This document shows positions 22,213-28,600 of a stretch of DNA of 52,155 bases, one piece after another. The translations under genes and the position numbers were made by a program. This DNA is from a virus, in the IMG/VR virus record IMGVR_UViG_3300043411_001021, positions 1 to 52,155 of that record; one strand, given 5' to 3'. Each line of letters starts with the position of its first letter. The first letter of the stretch is position 1. Below the pieces are notes generated by a model. That model did not search any database, had not been told where the DNA came from, and saw nothing but the letters and a program-made list of their open reading frames with translations.

Positions 22213-23273
22213 TACCAATACATCGTTGCGTAGTTTCAGACTACTCAAAAAAATTAGTAAACGAAGTTTTAGATTCCGGAAATCTTGTACAAGGTAAAAT
22301 GGTAAAGCGTTTTGAAGAAGAGTTTGCGGAGATTAGTGGGGCAAAATATGCAGCAGCGACATCTAACGGAACAACTTCTTTAGAAATGATGATGCGTGCA
22401 GATGGTGTTGATGAGGATTATGTTGTATTTACAAATCCACTATCTTTTGCAGCAACACCTCGTGCAATTAGACATGTTGGGGCTACTCCAATTTTTATTG
22501 ATGTAGAGTATGAAACAGGAAATATTGACCAAGTAAAATTACATCAAGAAAATGATAGTCTGAGGTCTCATTCAAAAACTAGCACACTAGTTGTAGATTT
22601 ACACGGGGTACAAGATCCATTAGTTACAAATAATATTCCAATATATAGAGATGCATCACAAGCACACGAATCTAAGTTAGACACTGATAGTGTTGCAGCT
22701 TCATATTCTTTTCACGCTTCAAAAAACATAACCGCTGGTGAAGGCGGTATGGTTGTATCTAATGATTTTAATTTGATAGAAGATATAAAATTACTTAGAA
22801 ATCATGGTATGAACTCATACGGTACCTTTAAATCTATAGATGGTTATAATGCACGTATGACTGACTTACAAGCAGCAATAGGTATAGGAAGTTTACGAAA
22901 TCTTTCAGAAATTAATGCAATACGTACTGATAATGCTCGGTATTATGATCAATCATTTTCCGGTATTGATAGCTTGAAGCTACCTGTGACACAGTATATT
23001 TATCACCATTATTGTTTAAGATCTCCATTTGCAGACCAAATAATAACCATACTTAGATATGAAGGCATCGACACGCGAAAGTATTACTCTAAACCTCTCA
23101 CAGAATTGCCAGAATATGAAGGTTACGAATTATCTAATCGTGCCACGTTTCCTAATGCTTATATGGTGTGTGAAGAATCATTCTGTATTCCAGTACATCA
23201 ACACTTGACAAAACAAGAAAAAGATTACATAGTAAAAAAGGTTATACAAGCAGTGGAGCATGTGAATGGATAA
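22209..23273 (+). CDS. DegT/DnrJ/EryC1-type sugar aminotransferase
   Basis: A PLP enzyme of 354 aa, a little shorter than the usual 360-390. ATSNGTTSLEM is the phosphate-binding segment. IYRDASQAHES contains the ring-stacking Asp/His region. SYSFHASKNITAGEGGM carries the PLP lysine (K172). NHGMNSYGTF ... YNARMTDLQAAIGIGSL is the family hallmark after it. It moves an amino group onto a keto-sugar nucleotide. The adjacent oxidoreductase could supply the keto sugar. Confidence 0.9.
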   Translation: MIPIHRCVVSDYSKKLVNEVLDSGNLVQGKMVKRFEEEFAEISGAKYAAATSNGTTSLEMMMRADGVDEDYVVFTNPLSFAATPRAIRHVGATPIFIDVEYETGNIDQVKLHQENDSLRSHSKTSTLVVDLHGVQDPLVTNNIPIYRDASQAHESKLDTDSVAASYSFHASKNITAGEGGMVVSNDFNLIEDIKLLRNHGMNSYGTFKSIDGYNARMTDLQAAIGIGSLRNLSEINAIRTDNARYYDQSFSGIDSLKLPVTQYIYHHYCLRSPFADQIITILRYEGIDTRKYYSKPLTELPEYEGYELSNRATFPNAYMVCEESFCIPVHQHLTKQEKDYIVKKVIQAVEHVNG

Positions 23274-24084
23274 TAATAATATATGGGTTATAGGTGCGTC
23301 AGGCTCGATGGGATCAAAGCATTTAGCTAAACTTGAAAAAAGGACTGATGGTGTCAAAGCATGGGGCTGGGATATTGCAAATAAAGGCGGAGCAAGTAGT
23401 TATAAAGATTTAATTCATACAAAAATTAATAACTTCATAATAGTAACACCCTCAAATACACACTATGAAATAGCTAAGTATTATATTGAGCATGGAAAAA
23501 ACCTATTGATTGAAAAACCAATTTCTTTAAATTACAAAGAAGCACAAACGCTTTACAGGCTTAGTCGCGAATATAATACTGTTTTAATGACTGGGCACAA
23601 TTACGGGTTCAACCCTGATTTTAGACGAGCTTTACCTGAACTGTATCACGCAAAAACTTTAGTGTTTGGTATGCATTTACCACATGATAATATTGTAGAG
23701 AATGTAGTGTTTGACCTGGGAATACATCAATTTGAACTAGCTTTTAAGTTAGGTCAAAGAGAGTTTGATCGAGATTTTAAACTGAAAGAAGTACGTATAA
23801 AACCAGGAACACAAAATGTCTACGTACATGCCCAAATAGGATCTAAAAATTGTCATTTTAATATGAGTTATAGAGGAGGTAATGACCATAGAACGCTACA
23901 CTATGACCATACAGGTGAAGTAGATTTCCACGATGCAGACGGTAAATCCCCCGACGCAATGGAAAACCTTCATAATGCTTTTATCAAGGCTTGCGAAGTA
24001 GGAATTTGGCAGTCTCACTATTCGGAAAACGCAGTTGCTGCTGTGCAGTTAGCTGAGATGGTTCAAAATAAACTTTTTAGATAA
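23266..24084 (+). CDS. Gfo/Idh/MocA-family oxidoreductase
   Basis: The N-terminal Rossmann fold opens WVIGASGSMGSKHLAKL and continues to FIIVTPSNTHYEIAKYYIEHGKNLLIEKPISL, whose EKP is the family signature. GHNYGFNP follows. At 272 aa it is shorter than typical members (about 330), mostly in the C-terminal domain. With the aminotransferase it probably converts a sugar nucleotide to an amino sugar (oxidation, then transamination). It overlaps the aminotransferase by 8 bases. Confidence 0.85.
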   Translation: MDNNNIWVIGASGSMGSKHLAKLEKRTDGVKAWGWDIANKGGASSYKDLIHTKINNFIIVTPSNTHYEIAKYYIEHGKNLLIEKPISLNYKEAQTLYRLSREYNTVLMTGHNYGFNPDFRRALPELYHAKTLVFGMHLPHDNIVENVVFDLGIHQFELAFKLGQREFDRDFKLKEVRIKPGTQNVYVHAQIGSKNCHFNMSYRGGNDHRTLHYDHTGEVDFHDADGKSPDAMENLHNAFIKACEVGIWQSHYSENAVAAVQLAEMVQNKLFR

Positions 24085-24110
24085 AAATAAACAGAAAGAA
24101 GAATAATAAC

Positions 24111-24431
24111 ATGGCAATAGAAAACAACTTCATCAAAGATGAATTAGACAACCCAGCAGGCGGAACATCAAAAGATATTGGTGTTGATATAAGTTGGCAA
24201 AATGGTCCAATAGCTGGTCCAGATGATAGAAACGGTGCTTTTGTAATTGATGTAATTCAAATTGCAATTGACCGCATTAACTTTTACAATGAAAGCCAAT
24301 TTCGATGCAGAGAAAACTCTCTAGCAGTAACTAAGTTAGAAGAAGCTATACATTGGTTAGAGTCTCGTAGAGGTCGAAGAGCTGGTGAAGGAATATTAGG
24401 TACACACAAAGTAGATAAAACTGAAGGATAA
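24111..24431 (+). CDS. Acb2/Tad1-type cyclic-nucleotide sponge candidate
   Basis: The C-terminal half contains FRCRENSLAVTKLEEAIHWLESR (R67-E68-N69-S70 ... T74-K75-L76-E77-E78 ... W82). This is the signature of the Acb2/Tad1 hairpin domain, which binds cyclic oligonucleotides (CBASS) or gcADPR (Thoeris) and so silences these defences. A preceding helix (VIDVIQIAIDRINFYNES) fits the other arm of the hairpin. The C-terminal GEGILGTHKV is also seen in phage members I know. Which ligand it binds cannot be told from sequence. It stands alone downstream of the glycan cassette. Length 106 aa. Confidence 0.75.
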   Translation: MAIENNFIKDELDNPAGGTSKDIGVDISWQNGPIAGPDDRNGAFVIDVIQIAIDRINFYNESQFRCRENSLAVTKLEEAIHWLESRRGRRAGEGILGTHKVDKTEG

Positions 24432-24432
24432 G

Positions 24433-24461
24433 TTGACAAGAACTAATCTTTATGTTAAATT
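24433..24461 (+). promoter_or_regulatory. Strong promoter of a short transcript
   Basis: TTGACA (24433-24438), a 17-base spacer ending in TGT, and TAAATT (24456-24461). Predicted +1 is about 24468. The transcript meets a strong terminator about 50 bases later without any ORF. Confidence 0.8.
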
Positions 24462-24467
24462 AAAAAA

Positions 24468-24525
24468 ATCTTAAGTCGGGCTTATATGGCTTAGGGGAAT
24501 TAAACAGGGGGGAACCCCTGTTTTT
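24468..24525 (+). ncRNA. Predicted small RNA (about 58 nt)
   Basis: Bounded by the promoter at 24433 and the terminator at 24502-24526. Before the terminator stem it can form TAAGTC/GGCTTA (6 base pairs, about 24473-24478 and 24488-24493, loop of about 9-10). No ATG-led frame fits inside it. It may act as a regulator, a decoy or an attenuated leader for the gene at 24541. Confidence 0.5.
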
Positions 24526-24526
24526 T
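24502..24526 (+). terminator. Rho-independent terminator of the small RNA
   Basis: A perfect 9-base stem AAACAGGGG/CCCCTGTTT (24502-24510, 24515-24523) with a GGAA tetraloop and a T run to 24527. The next promoter starts inside the T run. Confidence 0.93.
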
Positions 24527-24535
24527 TGTTATAAT
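24527..24535 (+). promoter_or_regulatory. Extended -10 promoter for a leaderless gene
   Basis: TGTTATAAT immediately after the terminator. The ATG at 24541 lies at the expected +1. Confidence 0.65.
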
Positions 24536-24540
24536 AAGGT

Positions 24541-24720
24541 ATGACTTCTAAAAAACGTTTTAAAAAAGCCGATTCACATAGGCGAAAATGGGATTGGGAG
24601 TACATTCTCACAGATATTAAACAAAAACGAGATAAGCATCTAGGCAGACTTCGTAAAAGTGAAAAGCTTAAATTAAAAAACAATCCAGAAAAAGATTTAT
24701 ACTCTAAAAAAGATTTATGA
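24541..24720 (+). CDS. Small very basic protein (59 aa)
   Basis: About a third of the residues are Lys or Arg (start TSKKRFKKADSHRRKWDWEY; later KLKLKNN), so nucleic-acid binding is plausible. The ATG lies 5 bases after a perfect extended -10 element and has no room for an SD, so the mRNA should be leaderless. No family recognised. It ends convergent with a degraded-looking leftward frame. Confidence 0.6.
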   Translation: MTSKKRFKKADSHRRKWDWEYILTDIKQKRDKHLGRLRKSEKLKLKNNPEKDLYSKKDL

Positions 24721-24857
24721 TTTACTTTTAAAACCAGGCCAGAGGTAAAAGCGATACATTCCAACGACGGTTGGTCGTAACAGATATTCAGAGTATTGAC
24801 CTAGGTAGTTGATATATTCGGACTGTTCCTCTGGACCACCTGTTTTTAATGATGTGA
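24715..24857 (-). pseudogene. Possible leftward gene remnant
   Basis: The frame from about 24857 to 24715 reads like real coding sequence (SLKTGGPEEQSEYINYLGQ ... LRPTVVGMYRFYLWPGF). It has no usable start: the only in-frame ATG (24912) lies inside the neighbouring rightward gene and reads poorly up to here. It may be a 3' remnant of a lost gene, or a gene with a non-standard start. Otherwise the 24721-24888 gap holds only the promoter at 24854. Confidence 0.25.
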
Positions 24858-24882
24858 CTTTATTTAAAATAAATGATAAACT
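24854..24882 (+). promoter_or_regulatory. Promoter for the leaderless GroES operon
   Basis: GTGACT (24854-24859), a 17-base spacer ending TGA, and TAAACT (24877-24882). The GTG start at 24889 falls exactly at the predicted +1. Confidence 0.6.
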
Positions 24883-24888
24883 ATATAT

Positions 24889-25155
24889 GTGACATATGAA
24901 GAGTTTGAACAAAAGGCCCTAGATTTAGGATTTGAAATTGAAAAAGAAGATGATAGTAATATCACATATTTCTTAATAGATGATGTAGGAGTCTCACATT
25001 TCAATGACATATATTCCCCAGTAAATTTTGCATTTTTTAGATACTGGTCAGATGATATATTATGTGATAGACTCAGATTAGAAGTATTAAATAGAAGAGA
25101 CTCTTCTATTGCTTTAGATTATTTAGAATTATTATCAACGTTAGAAAGGAAATAA
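24889..25155 (+). CDS. Hypothetical protein upstream of GroES (88 aa)
   Basis: The GTG start lies at the predicted transcription start with no SD. The protein is acidic and aromatic (EKEDDSNITYFLIDDVG, FAFFRYWSDD) with a helical C-terminus. It is 2 bases from groES, so the two are one operon. No family recognised. Confidence 0.6.
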   Translation: MTYEEFEQKALDLGFEIEKEDDSNITYFLIDDVGVSHFNDIYSPVNFAFFRYWSDDILCDRLRLEVLNRRDSSIALDYLELLSTLERK

Positions 25156-25157
25156 AT

Positions 25158-25430
25158 ATGTTTAACCCAGTTGGAGAGAGAATACTTGTAAGAGATATTG
25201 AGGACGATGAGAGACAAACATCTACTGGGATATATATAGCGGGTAATGAAGAACACAGCGCTCCTAAGAAGGCAGAAGTGATAGGTATTGGAAATACTAA
25301 AGAGCGAGATTTAGGTATTACTATTGGAGATATTGTTATGTTTCCAAGATACTCAGGAACGGACGTTACAATTGAGGGTGAAGATCTTATCCTCGTAGAT
25401 TATGATAACGTATTAGTAAAAGTTATTTAA
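25158..25430 (+). CDS. groES: GroES-like co-chaperonin
   Basis: At 90 aa this is the standard Cpn10 length. The N-terminal NPVGERILVRDIE is the GroES strand. RQTSTGIYIAG is the region before the mobile loop that contacts GroEL. AEVIGIG and GDIVMFPRYSGTDVTIEGEDLILVDYDNVLVKV are the conserved barrel strands and C-terminus. AAAGGA precedes the ATG. It would cap the host GroEL and may retune it for a phage protein such as the capsid, as T4 gp31 does. No groEL is in the window. Confidence 0.92.
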   Translation: MFNPVGERILVRDIEDDERQTSTGIYIAGNEEHSAPKKAEVIGIGNTKERDLGITIGDIVMFPRYSGTDVTIEGEDLILVDYDNVLVKVI

Positions 25431-25750
25431 ATTTTACCGCTAAGTATATCTATTTTATGCTCTAAGTTTTCAACTAAAGAAGTTAACTCTGAAATTTTAG
25501 TAGATTGCTTGATATTTTCAATCTGAAATTCACGAGACATTCTTAATCTCTCTGCATGACATTCCTCGATTTCCATACGGTAATTTTTTAGGTGCGCTTC
25601 AAGATCCGATATTGTCACAACCTGGTCATTAGCACGACGTGTATATATAAGGTCTGTTGAACGATTAAATTTCCAAAAAAGATACAGTAAAGTAACAGTA
25701 ACACCTAAGCCAGATCCTGCTGATAAGTATCCACCAATATCAGGACCCAC
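25427..25750 (-). CDS. Single-span membrane protein with coiled coil
   Basis: I place the start at GTG 25750, which has GGAG 8 bases upstream and overlaps the upstream gene by 11 bases. ATG 25792 would overlap by 53. One membrane span (GLGVTVTLLYLFWKF) is followed by about 75 charged residues with heptad-like spacing (EAHLKNYRMEIEE ... ISELTSLVENLEHKIDIL), predicted as a coiled coil. Such a layout fits spanin-like or membrane-remodelling proteins, but nothing ties it to lysis. Its stop codon region is shared with the convergent groES end. Confidence 0.55.
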   Translation of the reverse strand: MGPDIGGYLSAGSGLGVTVTLLYLFWKFNRSTDLIYTRRANDQVVTISDLEAHLKNYRMEIEECHAERLRMSREFQIENIKQSTKISELTSLVENLEHKIDILSGKI

Positions 25751-26171
25751 GATACTTACTCCGCACCATACTATATATGTATGGGGTTTCAATAAAAGCT
25801 ATTGTCAAAAAAACTAATGCAGTTATTCCGTTATTTAAAACTCTTGCTACAGGGAAGTATGCATTTGCAGGAGGTGAAAACATTGAGGGAACAATCGCTG
25901 AAATAAATCTACCAAAAGCTATAGATGCCCCAATTTTACGTAGTGCAGGGTATCGCCACAACCACACAGAAGCTATAGATAAGATACCAACAGCATTGGC
26001 TGTCCAACGATAATAATTCTCTAAGACTGTGTTATCAAACACCGGGGGTACAAAAAAACCGCTATTAAAGAAAAATAAAGCCATGTAAATAGGCCAAAAT
26101 TTAACTGCATTTGTTACAGCTTTATTTAATTTAAGTGTATAAAGGGTACGACGTTCCACTGTTTCTGTCAT
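25740..26171 (-). CDS. Multi-span membrane protein (143 aa)
   Basis: Four hydrophobic segments are visible: WPIYMALFFFNSGFF, ANAVGILSIASVWLW, FGRFISAIVPSMF and GITALVFLTIAF. It has a cytoplasmic-type charged N-terminus and a basic C-terminus. It could be a holin-like or superinfection-exclusion protein. No family recognised. It is encoded just upstream of the coiled-coil membrane protein, which probably shares its mRNA. Confidence 0.6.
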   Translation of the reverse strand: MTETVERRTLYTLKLNKAVTNAVKFWPIYMALFFFNSGFFVPPVFDNTVLENYYRWTANAVGILSIASVWLWRYPALRKIGASIAFGRFISAIVPSMFSPPANAYFPVARVLNNGITALVFLTIAFIETPYIYSMVRSKYRGS

Positions 26172-26208
26172 ATCTTTATAGTATATATGGTAATTGAGTG
26201 TATTTAAC

Positions 26209-26502
26209 CTATATCACACTTATAATATTACTGATTATATTATCTGCTGACGTATTACCTATAAACCTTTTAACCTCTGTATCATCTTGCATGATAATTA
26301 TTGTAGGTATACTTAGGATTCCGAATTTAGAATTTAGATCTTTATTTTCATCTACATTGATTTTATAAAAATTGATATCAGGTAACACTCTAGAAGCTTC
26401 CTCTAAAGCGGGTACAACAGTTTTACAAGGCCCACACCAAGGTGCCCAAAAATCAAGTATATATATACCTTCTAAATTATCAACATTACTAATTTCTTGC
26501 AT
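26209..26502 (-). CDS. trx: Thioredoxin
   Basis: 97 aa with DFWAPWCGPCKTVVPALEE (redox cysteines C23 and C26), IPTIII (cis-Pro strand) and FIGNTS near the C-terminus: a complete minimal thioredoxin. It reduces disulphides and may supply reducing power to a ribonucleotide reductase not seen here, or assist the phage polymerase as host thioredoxin does in T7. A perfect extended -10 lies so close that the ATG is at the predicted +1. Confidence 0.92.
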   Translation of the reverse strand: MQEISNVDNLEGIYILDFWAPWCGPCKTVVPALEEASRVLPDINFYKINVDENKDLNSKFGILSIPTIIIMQDDTEVKRFIGNTSADNIISNIISVI

Positions 26503-26507
26503 CCCAT

Positions 26508-26516
26508 ATTATATCA
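26508..26516 (-). promoter_or_regulatory. Extended -10 promoter for leaderless thioredoxin
   Basis: On the minus strand TGATATAAT (26516-26508), 5 bases before the ATG at 26502. No SD is present, which supports a leaderless message. Confidence 0.65.
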
Positions 26517-26560
26517 TAATTTAGAAGGTATATACATAAATAAATTATTTGTATATATTA

Positions 26561-26594
26561 TTGACTTGCATTTTATTTAATTTTATGTTAATTT
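26561..26594 (+). promoter_or_regulatory. Overlapping promoters for the HTH gene at 26601
   Basis: TTGACT (26561-26566) is 17 bases from TATGTT (26584-26589). TTGCAT (26566-26571) is 17 bases from TAATTT (26589-26594). The second places +1 exactly at the ATG 26601. The TTGACTTGC string is shared with the promoter at 2832. Confidence 0.6.
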
Positions 26595-26600
26595 TTATAT

Positions 26601-26888
26601 ATGATAAAAACATACACATATACAAAAAAGCAAGCGTCCGAGCTACTAAATATTAGTCCTGCAAAAGTTGACGTACTAGCTAAGAAAGGCATCCTAACCA
26701 GAGTACGTAAAAATACTAATAATGATAGATCAGCATGGCTTTATAGTGCTGAGGAGCTTGGGATGATGCTTGCGAACAACAAAAAAGATGAAGAAGTGGT
26801 AGTCCCTGCTCCAACAGTGAGTAACGTTTCTGAAATCAGACCTGCCACATCAAAAGCTAAAAACCCATTTTGGAAATTTTGGAAATAA
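26601..26888 (+). CDS. Small MerR/excisionase-like HTH protein
   Basis: The first 60 residues read YTKKQASELLNISPAKVDVLAKKGILTRVRKN ... AWLYSAEELGMML, a MerR/excisionase-type winged HTH. A low-complexity Glu/Val/Pro linker and a terminal NPFWKFWK follow. No integrase is present, so it is more likely a transcription regulator than an excisionase. The aromatic-basic tail could contact membrane, DNA or polymerase. The start appears leaderless. Confidence 0.7.
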   Translation: MIKTYTYTKKQASELLNISPAKVDVLAKKGILTRVRKNTNNDRSAWLYSAEELGMMLANNKKDEEVVVPAPTVSNVSEIRPATSKAKNPFWKFWK

Positions 26889-26892
26889 AAGC

Positions 26893-26921
26893 TTGCAATA
26901 ACTTTCTTTTAATGTTATTAT
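26893..26921 (+). promoter_or_regulatory. Promoter of a second short transcript
   Basis: TTGCAA (26893-26898), a 17-base spacer ending TGT, and TATTAT (26916-26921). Predicted +1 is about 26928. Confidence 0.75.
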
Positions 26922-26927
26922 ATAAAT

Positions 26928-27000
26928 AAGAAGCGGTTATGAAAGTCATTCATTCCATTTCTGTGTTGTAGGAGCTGATAGAAATATTAGCTCCTTTTTT
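26928..27000 (+). ncRNA. Predicted small RNA or attenuator leader (about 73 nt)
   Basis: Runs from a good promoter to a strong terminator. It contains a 10-codon frame from ATG 26940 to TAG 26969-26971, whose stop overlaps the first base of the terminator stem. That is the geometry of a translated attenuator leader. Without translation it is simply a short structured RNA. Confidence 0.5.
26971..27000 (+). terminator. Rho-independent terminator with GAAA tetraloop
   Basis: A 10-base-pair stem GGAGCTGATA/TATTAGCTCC (one G-T pair) with a GAAA loop, followed by six Ts (26995-27000). Confidence 0.94.
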
Positions 27001-27021
27001 AATTCTAAATTTAAGGAACGC

Positions 27022-27093
27022 ATGTATTTTTTTACATCCCCTCACACCATTTTCGATTTTAGTAGCTCACGCAAATGGGCAAGACGCTACTAG
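27022..27093 (+). CDS. Possible 23-aa peptide
   Basis: AAGGA lies 4 bases before ATG 27022. The peptide is aromatic then basic (FDFSSSRKWARRY). A second small frame (ATG 27075 to 27143) overlaps it. The 27001-27182 stretch otherwise holds only the SD of the next gene (AAAGGAGATATCAA). Either frame may be chance. Confidence 0.25.
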   Translation: MYFFTSPHTIFDFSSSRKWARRY

Positions 27094-27182
27094 CGGTGCG
27101 CAAATACAAGTACCACCCAACGATGTTGAATCTTATCAAATAATTACGACTACGCTAACCACACTTCTAAAGGAGATATCAA

Positions 27183-27401
27183 ATGACAATTGAAAATAAG
27201 AACGACAATATCCCACACATAAACTTACATGTACGAGGGAGTAGCCGATTTATCTGCGTGAATTATAATGGGGTGTCAGATACCTTTCTTGTAGATGAGT
27301 TAAAGTTTCTAACAGATGGGACTTACTATATCAATAACGCGATCAACAAACTCACAGCCACAGTTATAAAAAGATATGATGATGGTAAAGAAAACAACTA
27401 A
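27183..27401 (+). CDS. Hypothetical protein (72 aa)
   Basis: A near-perfect SD (AAAGGAG) precedes the ATG. The protein is small and beta-rich (HINLHVRGSSRFICVNYNGVSDTFLV) with a charged C-terminus. No family recognised. Confidence 0.65.
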   Translation: MTIENKNDNIPHINLHVRGSSRFICVNYNGVSDTFLVDELKFLTDGTYYINNAINKLTATVIKRYDDGKENN

Positions 27402-27480
27402 AGAATACTTACGTAAATTACGGGAAGATAAGAAAAACCAAGAGAATAAGGGAAAGAAGAACAGTGCAACCACTAGATAA
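27376..27480 (+). CDS. Possible small basic protein (34 aa)
   Basis: It opens with three ATG codons in a row inside the end of the previous gene and closes inside the start of the next. The product is very rich in Lys, Arg, Glu and Gln (TKEYLRKLREDKKNQENKGKK), like a single charged helix. No SD is clear, so coupling would be needed. Confidence 0.35.
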   Translation: MMMVKKTTKEYLRKLREDKKNQENKGKKNSATTR

Positions 27481-27769
27481 TATTATTGAATACGCAACTA
27501 ATAATAAATATGCTTTTACAGTAAAAACTAGGAAGGATGATCGTACCATATACCCTGTAGTAGCTGTTCTCATCAATCCTCTACAATCCCAAGTATTATT
27601 TTACTCACAGCTCTGGGCACGTGGGGGTACTTTGATGTTGGAGGAGCAGTTAAAGATAGGTGTAAAGCGTGCTATTTCGAGAGAGCTGAAGCATTTATCT
27701 AAATTTAAAAATACAGACTATATCCACTATATAATAACTGAGATGCAAAGTGAGTTAGTGTCATGCTAG
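27464..27769 (+). CDS. Hypothetical protein (101 aa)
   Basis: GTG start after a purine-rich stretch (GGGAAAGAAGAA). It alternates strand-like segments (YAFTVKTRKDDRTIYPVVAVLINP) with a basic helix (KIGVKRAISRELKHLSKF). It overlaps the next gene by 7 bases. No family recognised. Confidence 0.6.
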   Translation: MQPLDNIIEYATNNKYAFTVKTRKDDRTIYPVVAVLINPLQSQVLFYSQLWARGGTLMLEEQLKIGVKRAISRELKHLSKFKNTDYIHYIITEMQSELVSC

Positions 27770-28083
27770 AAAATGTTGTACAGCAATTTCACGATTTTAC
27801 AGATTTAAACGAATATACAAATAATCAGGTCGGATTCATCCAGAAAGAAAATGAAGACGTGTGGTACTTTGCACGTAAAGAGGTATCACCTACACTCATA
27901 CTTATTCTTAATCTAGTTATACATAAAGACGACTCGTACTCAATTGTGCTTGAGAATTATATAAAAAAGCAAGATGTTGGGTGGGAATCACACTCTATGA
28001 GACTAAATACCCCAAATAACGTATCTAAAAAGTTTGTTCTTAAAGATTTAATTTTAAAATGGAACCATAAATTAACCATTTAA
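27763..28083 (+). CDS. Hypothetical protein (106 aa)
   Basis: Begins inside the previous gene. It is beta-rich with aromatic residues (EDVWYFARKEVSPTLILILNLVIHKDDSYSIVLENY) and ends basic. It resembles the 95-aa protein at 9615 in general layout but I cannot show homology. It is the last gene before the strong promoter at 28123. Confidence 0.6.
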   Translation: MLENVVQQFHDFTDLNEYTNNQVGFIQKENEDVWYFARKEVSPTLILILNLVIHKDDSYSIVLENYIKKQDVGWESHSMRLNTPNNVSKKFVLKDLILKWNHKLTI

Positions 28084-28122
28084 GGTGTTCTACCAGGTAT
28101 TTTATAAAATAATTTTTTGTTC

Positions 28123-28151
28123 TTGACATTGAATTTTCCTTATTGTATGAT
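28123..28151 (+). promoter_or_regulatory. Near-consensus promoter of the exported-protein operon
   Basis: TTGACA (28123-28128), a 17-base spacer and TATGAT (28146-28151). Predicted +1 is about 28158. It is one of the two perfect TTGACA -35 elements in the window. Confidence 0.85.
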
Positions 28152-28204
28152 ATGAATAACACACAAGAAATGTGTGCCAACATAGAAAAGGACAAAGGAC
28201 AACA

Positions 28205-28600
28205 ATGAACGAAGATAAAGAAAAACTACGACTAGATCGTAATCTAATTAAAAAAGAAAAAAAGCCTAGTAAATTTAAAAAGTTTGCAGGTAGTAGTGTG
28301 ATTAATTACATGTTACTGGGGGCGATACTTGTAGCAGTTACCTATGCATTTGGATACCACCAAGGCTCTAAATTACCTGAACCAACACCTGCTAATTCTA
28401 TTTGTAGAAAATTTGCTACAGAAGTGCCACTTTACTATAAAGCACAAACTGGAGCTATCTTTGGGGAAAAACCACCAACAGGTAGTTTAAATAAAGAACA
28501 ATTAGATGCTTTAGCTAAAGACTGCGATGAAAACATTAATGTTTATACCTATATCAACCCTACCGAAACAGTTCCGACAACTAAGGTGGTGAAGAAATAA
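28205..28600 (+). CDS. Single-span membrane protein with external domain (131 aa)
   Basis: I place the start at ATG 28205, since AAAGGA lies 5 bases upstream. The N-terminus is highly charged (Lys and Glu), one span follows (about YMLLGAILVAVTYAFGY), then a roughly 80-residue domain expected outside with two Cys (CRKFATEVP; CDENI) that may pair. It ends in a Thr/Pro-rich then KK tail. Type II topology. It may alter the envelope or block superinfection (inference). Its stop shares one base with the next ATG. Confidence 0.65.
   Translation: MNEDKEKLRLDRNLIKKEKKPSKFKKFAGSSVINYMLLGAILVAVTYAFGYHQGSKLPEPTPANSICRKFATEVPLYYKAQTGAIFGEKPPTGSLNKEQLDALAKDCDENINVYTYINPTETVPTTKVVKK

Noticed and set aside
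26601-26888. Excisionase and a lysogeny module
   Set aside because: The HTH protein resembles excisionases, but no integrase, repressor/operator array or att-like duplication was seen in the window.
28152-28208. 18-codon leader peptide upstream of the 131-aa gene
   Set aside because: Its ATG begins directly after the -10 hexamer, upstream of the predicted transcription start, so it would not be on the mRNA.
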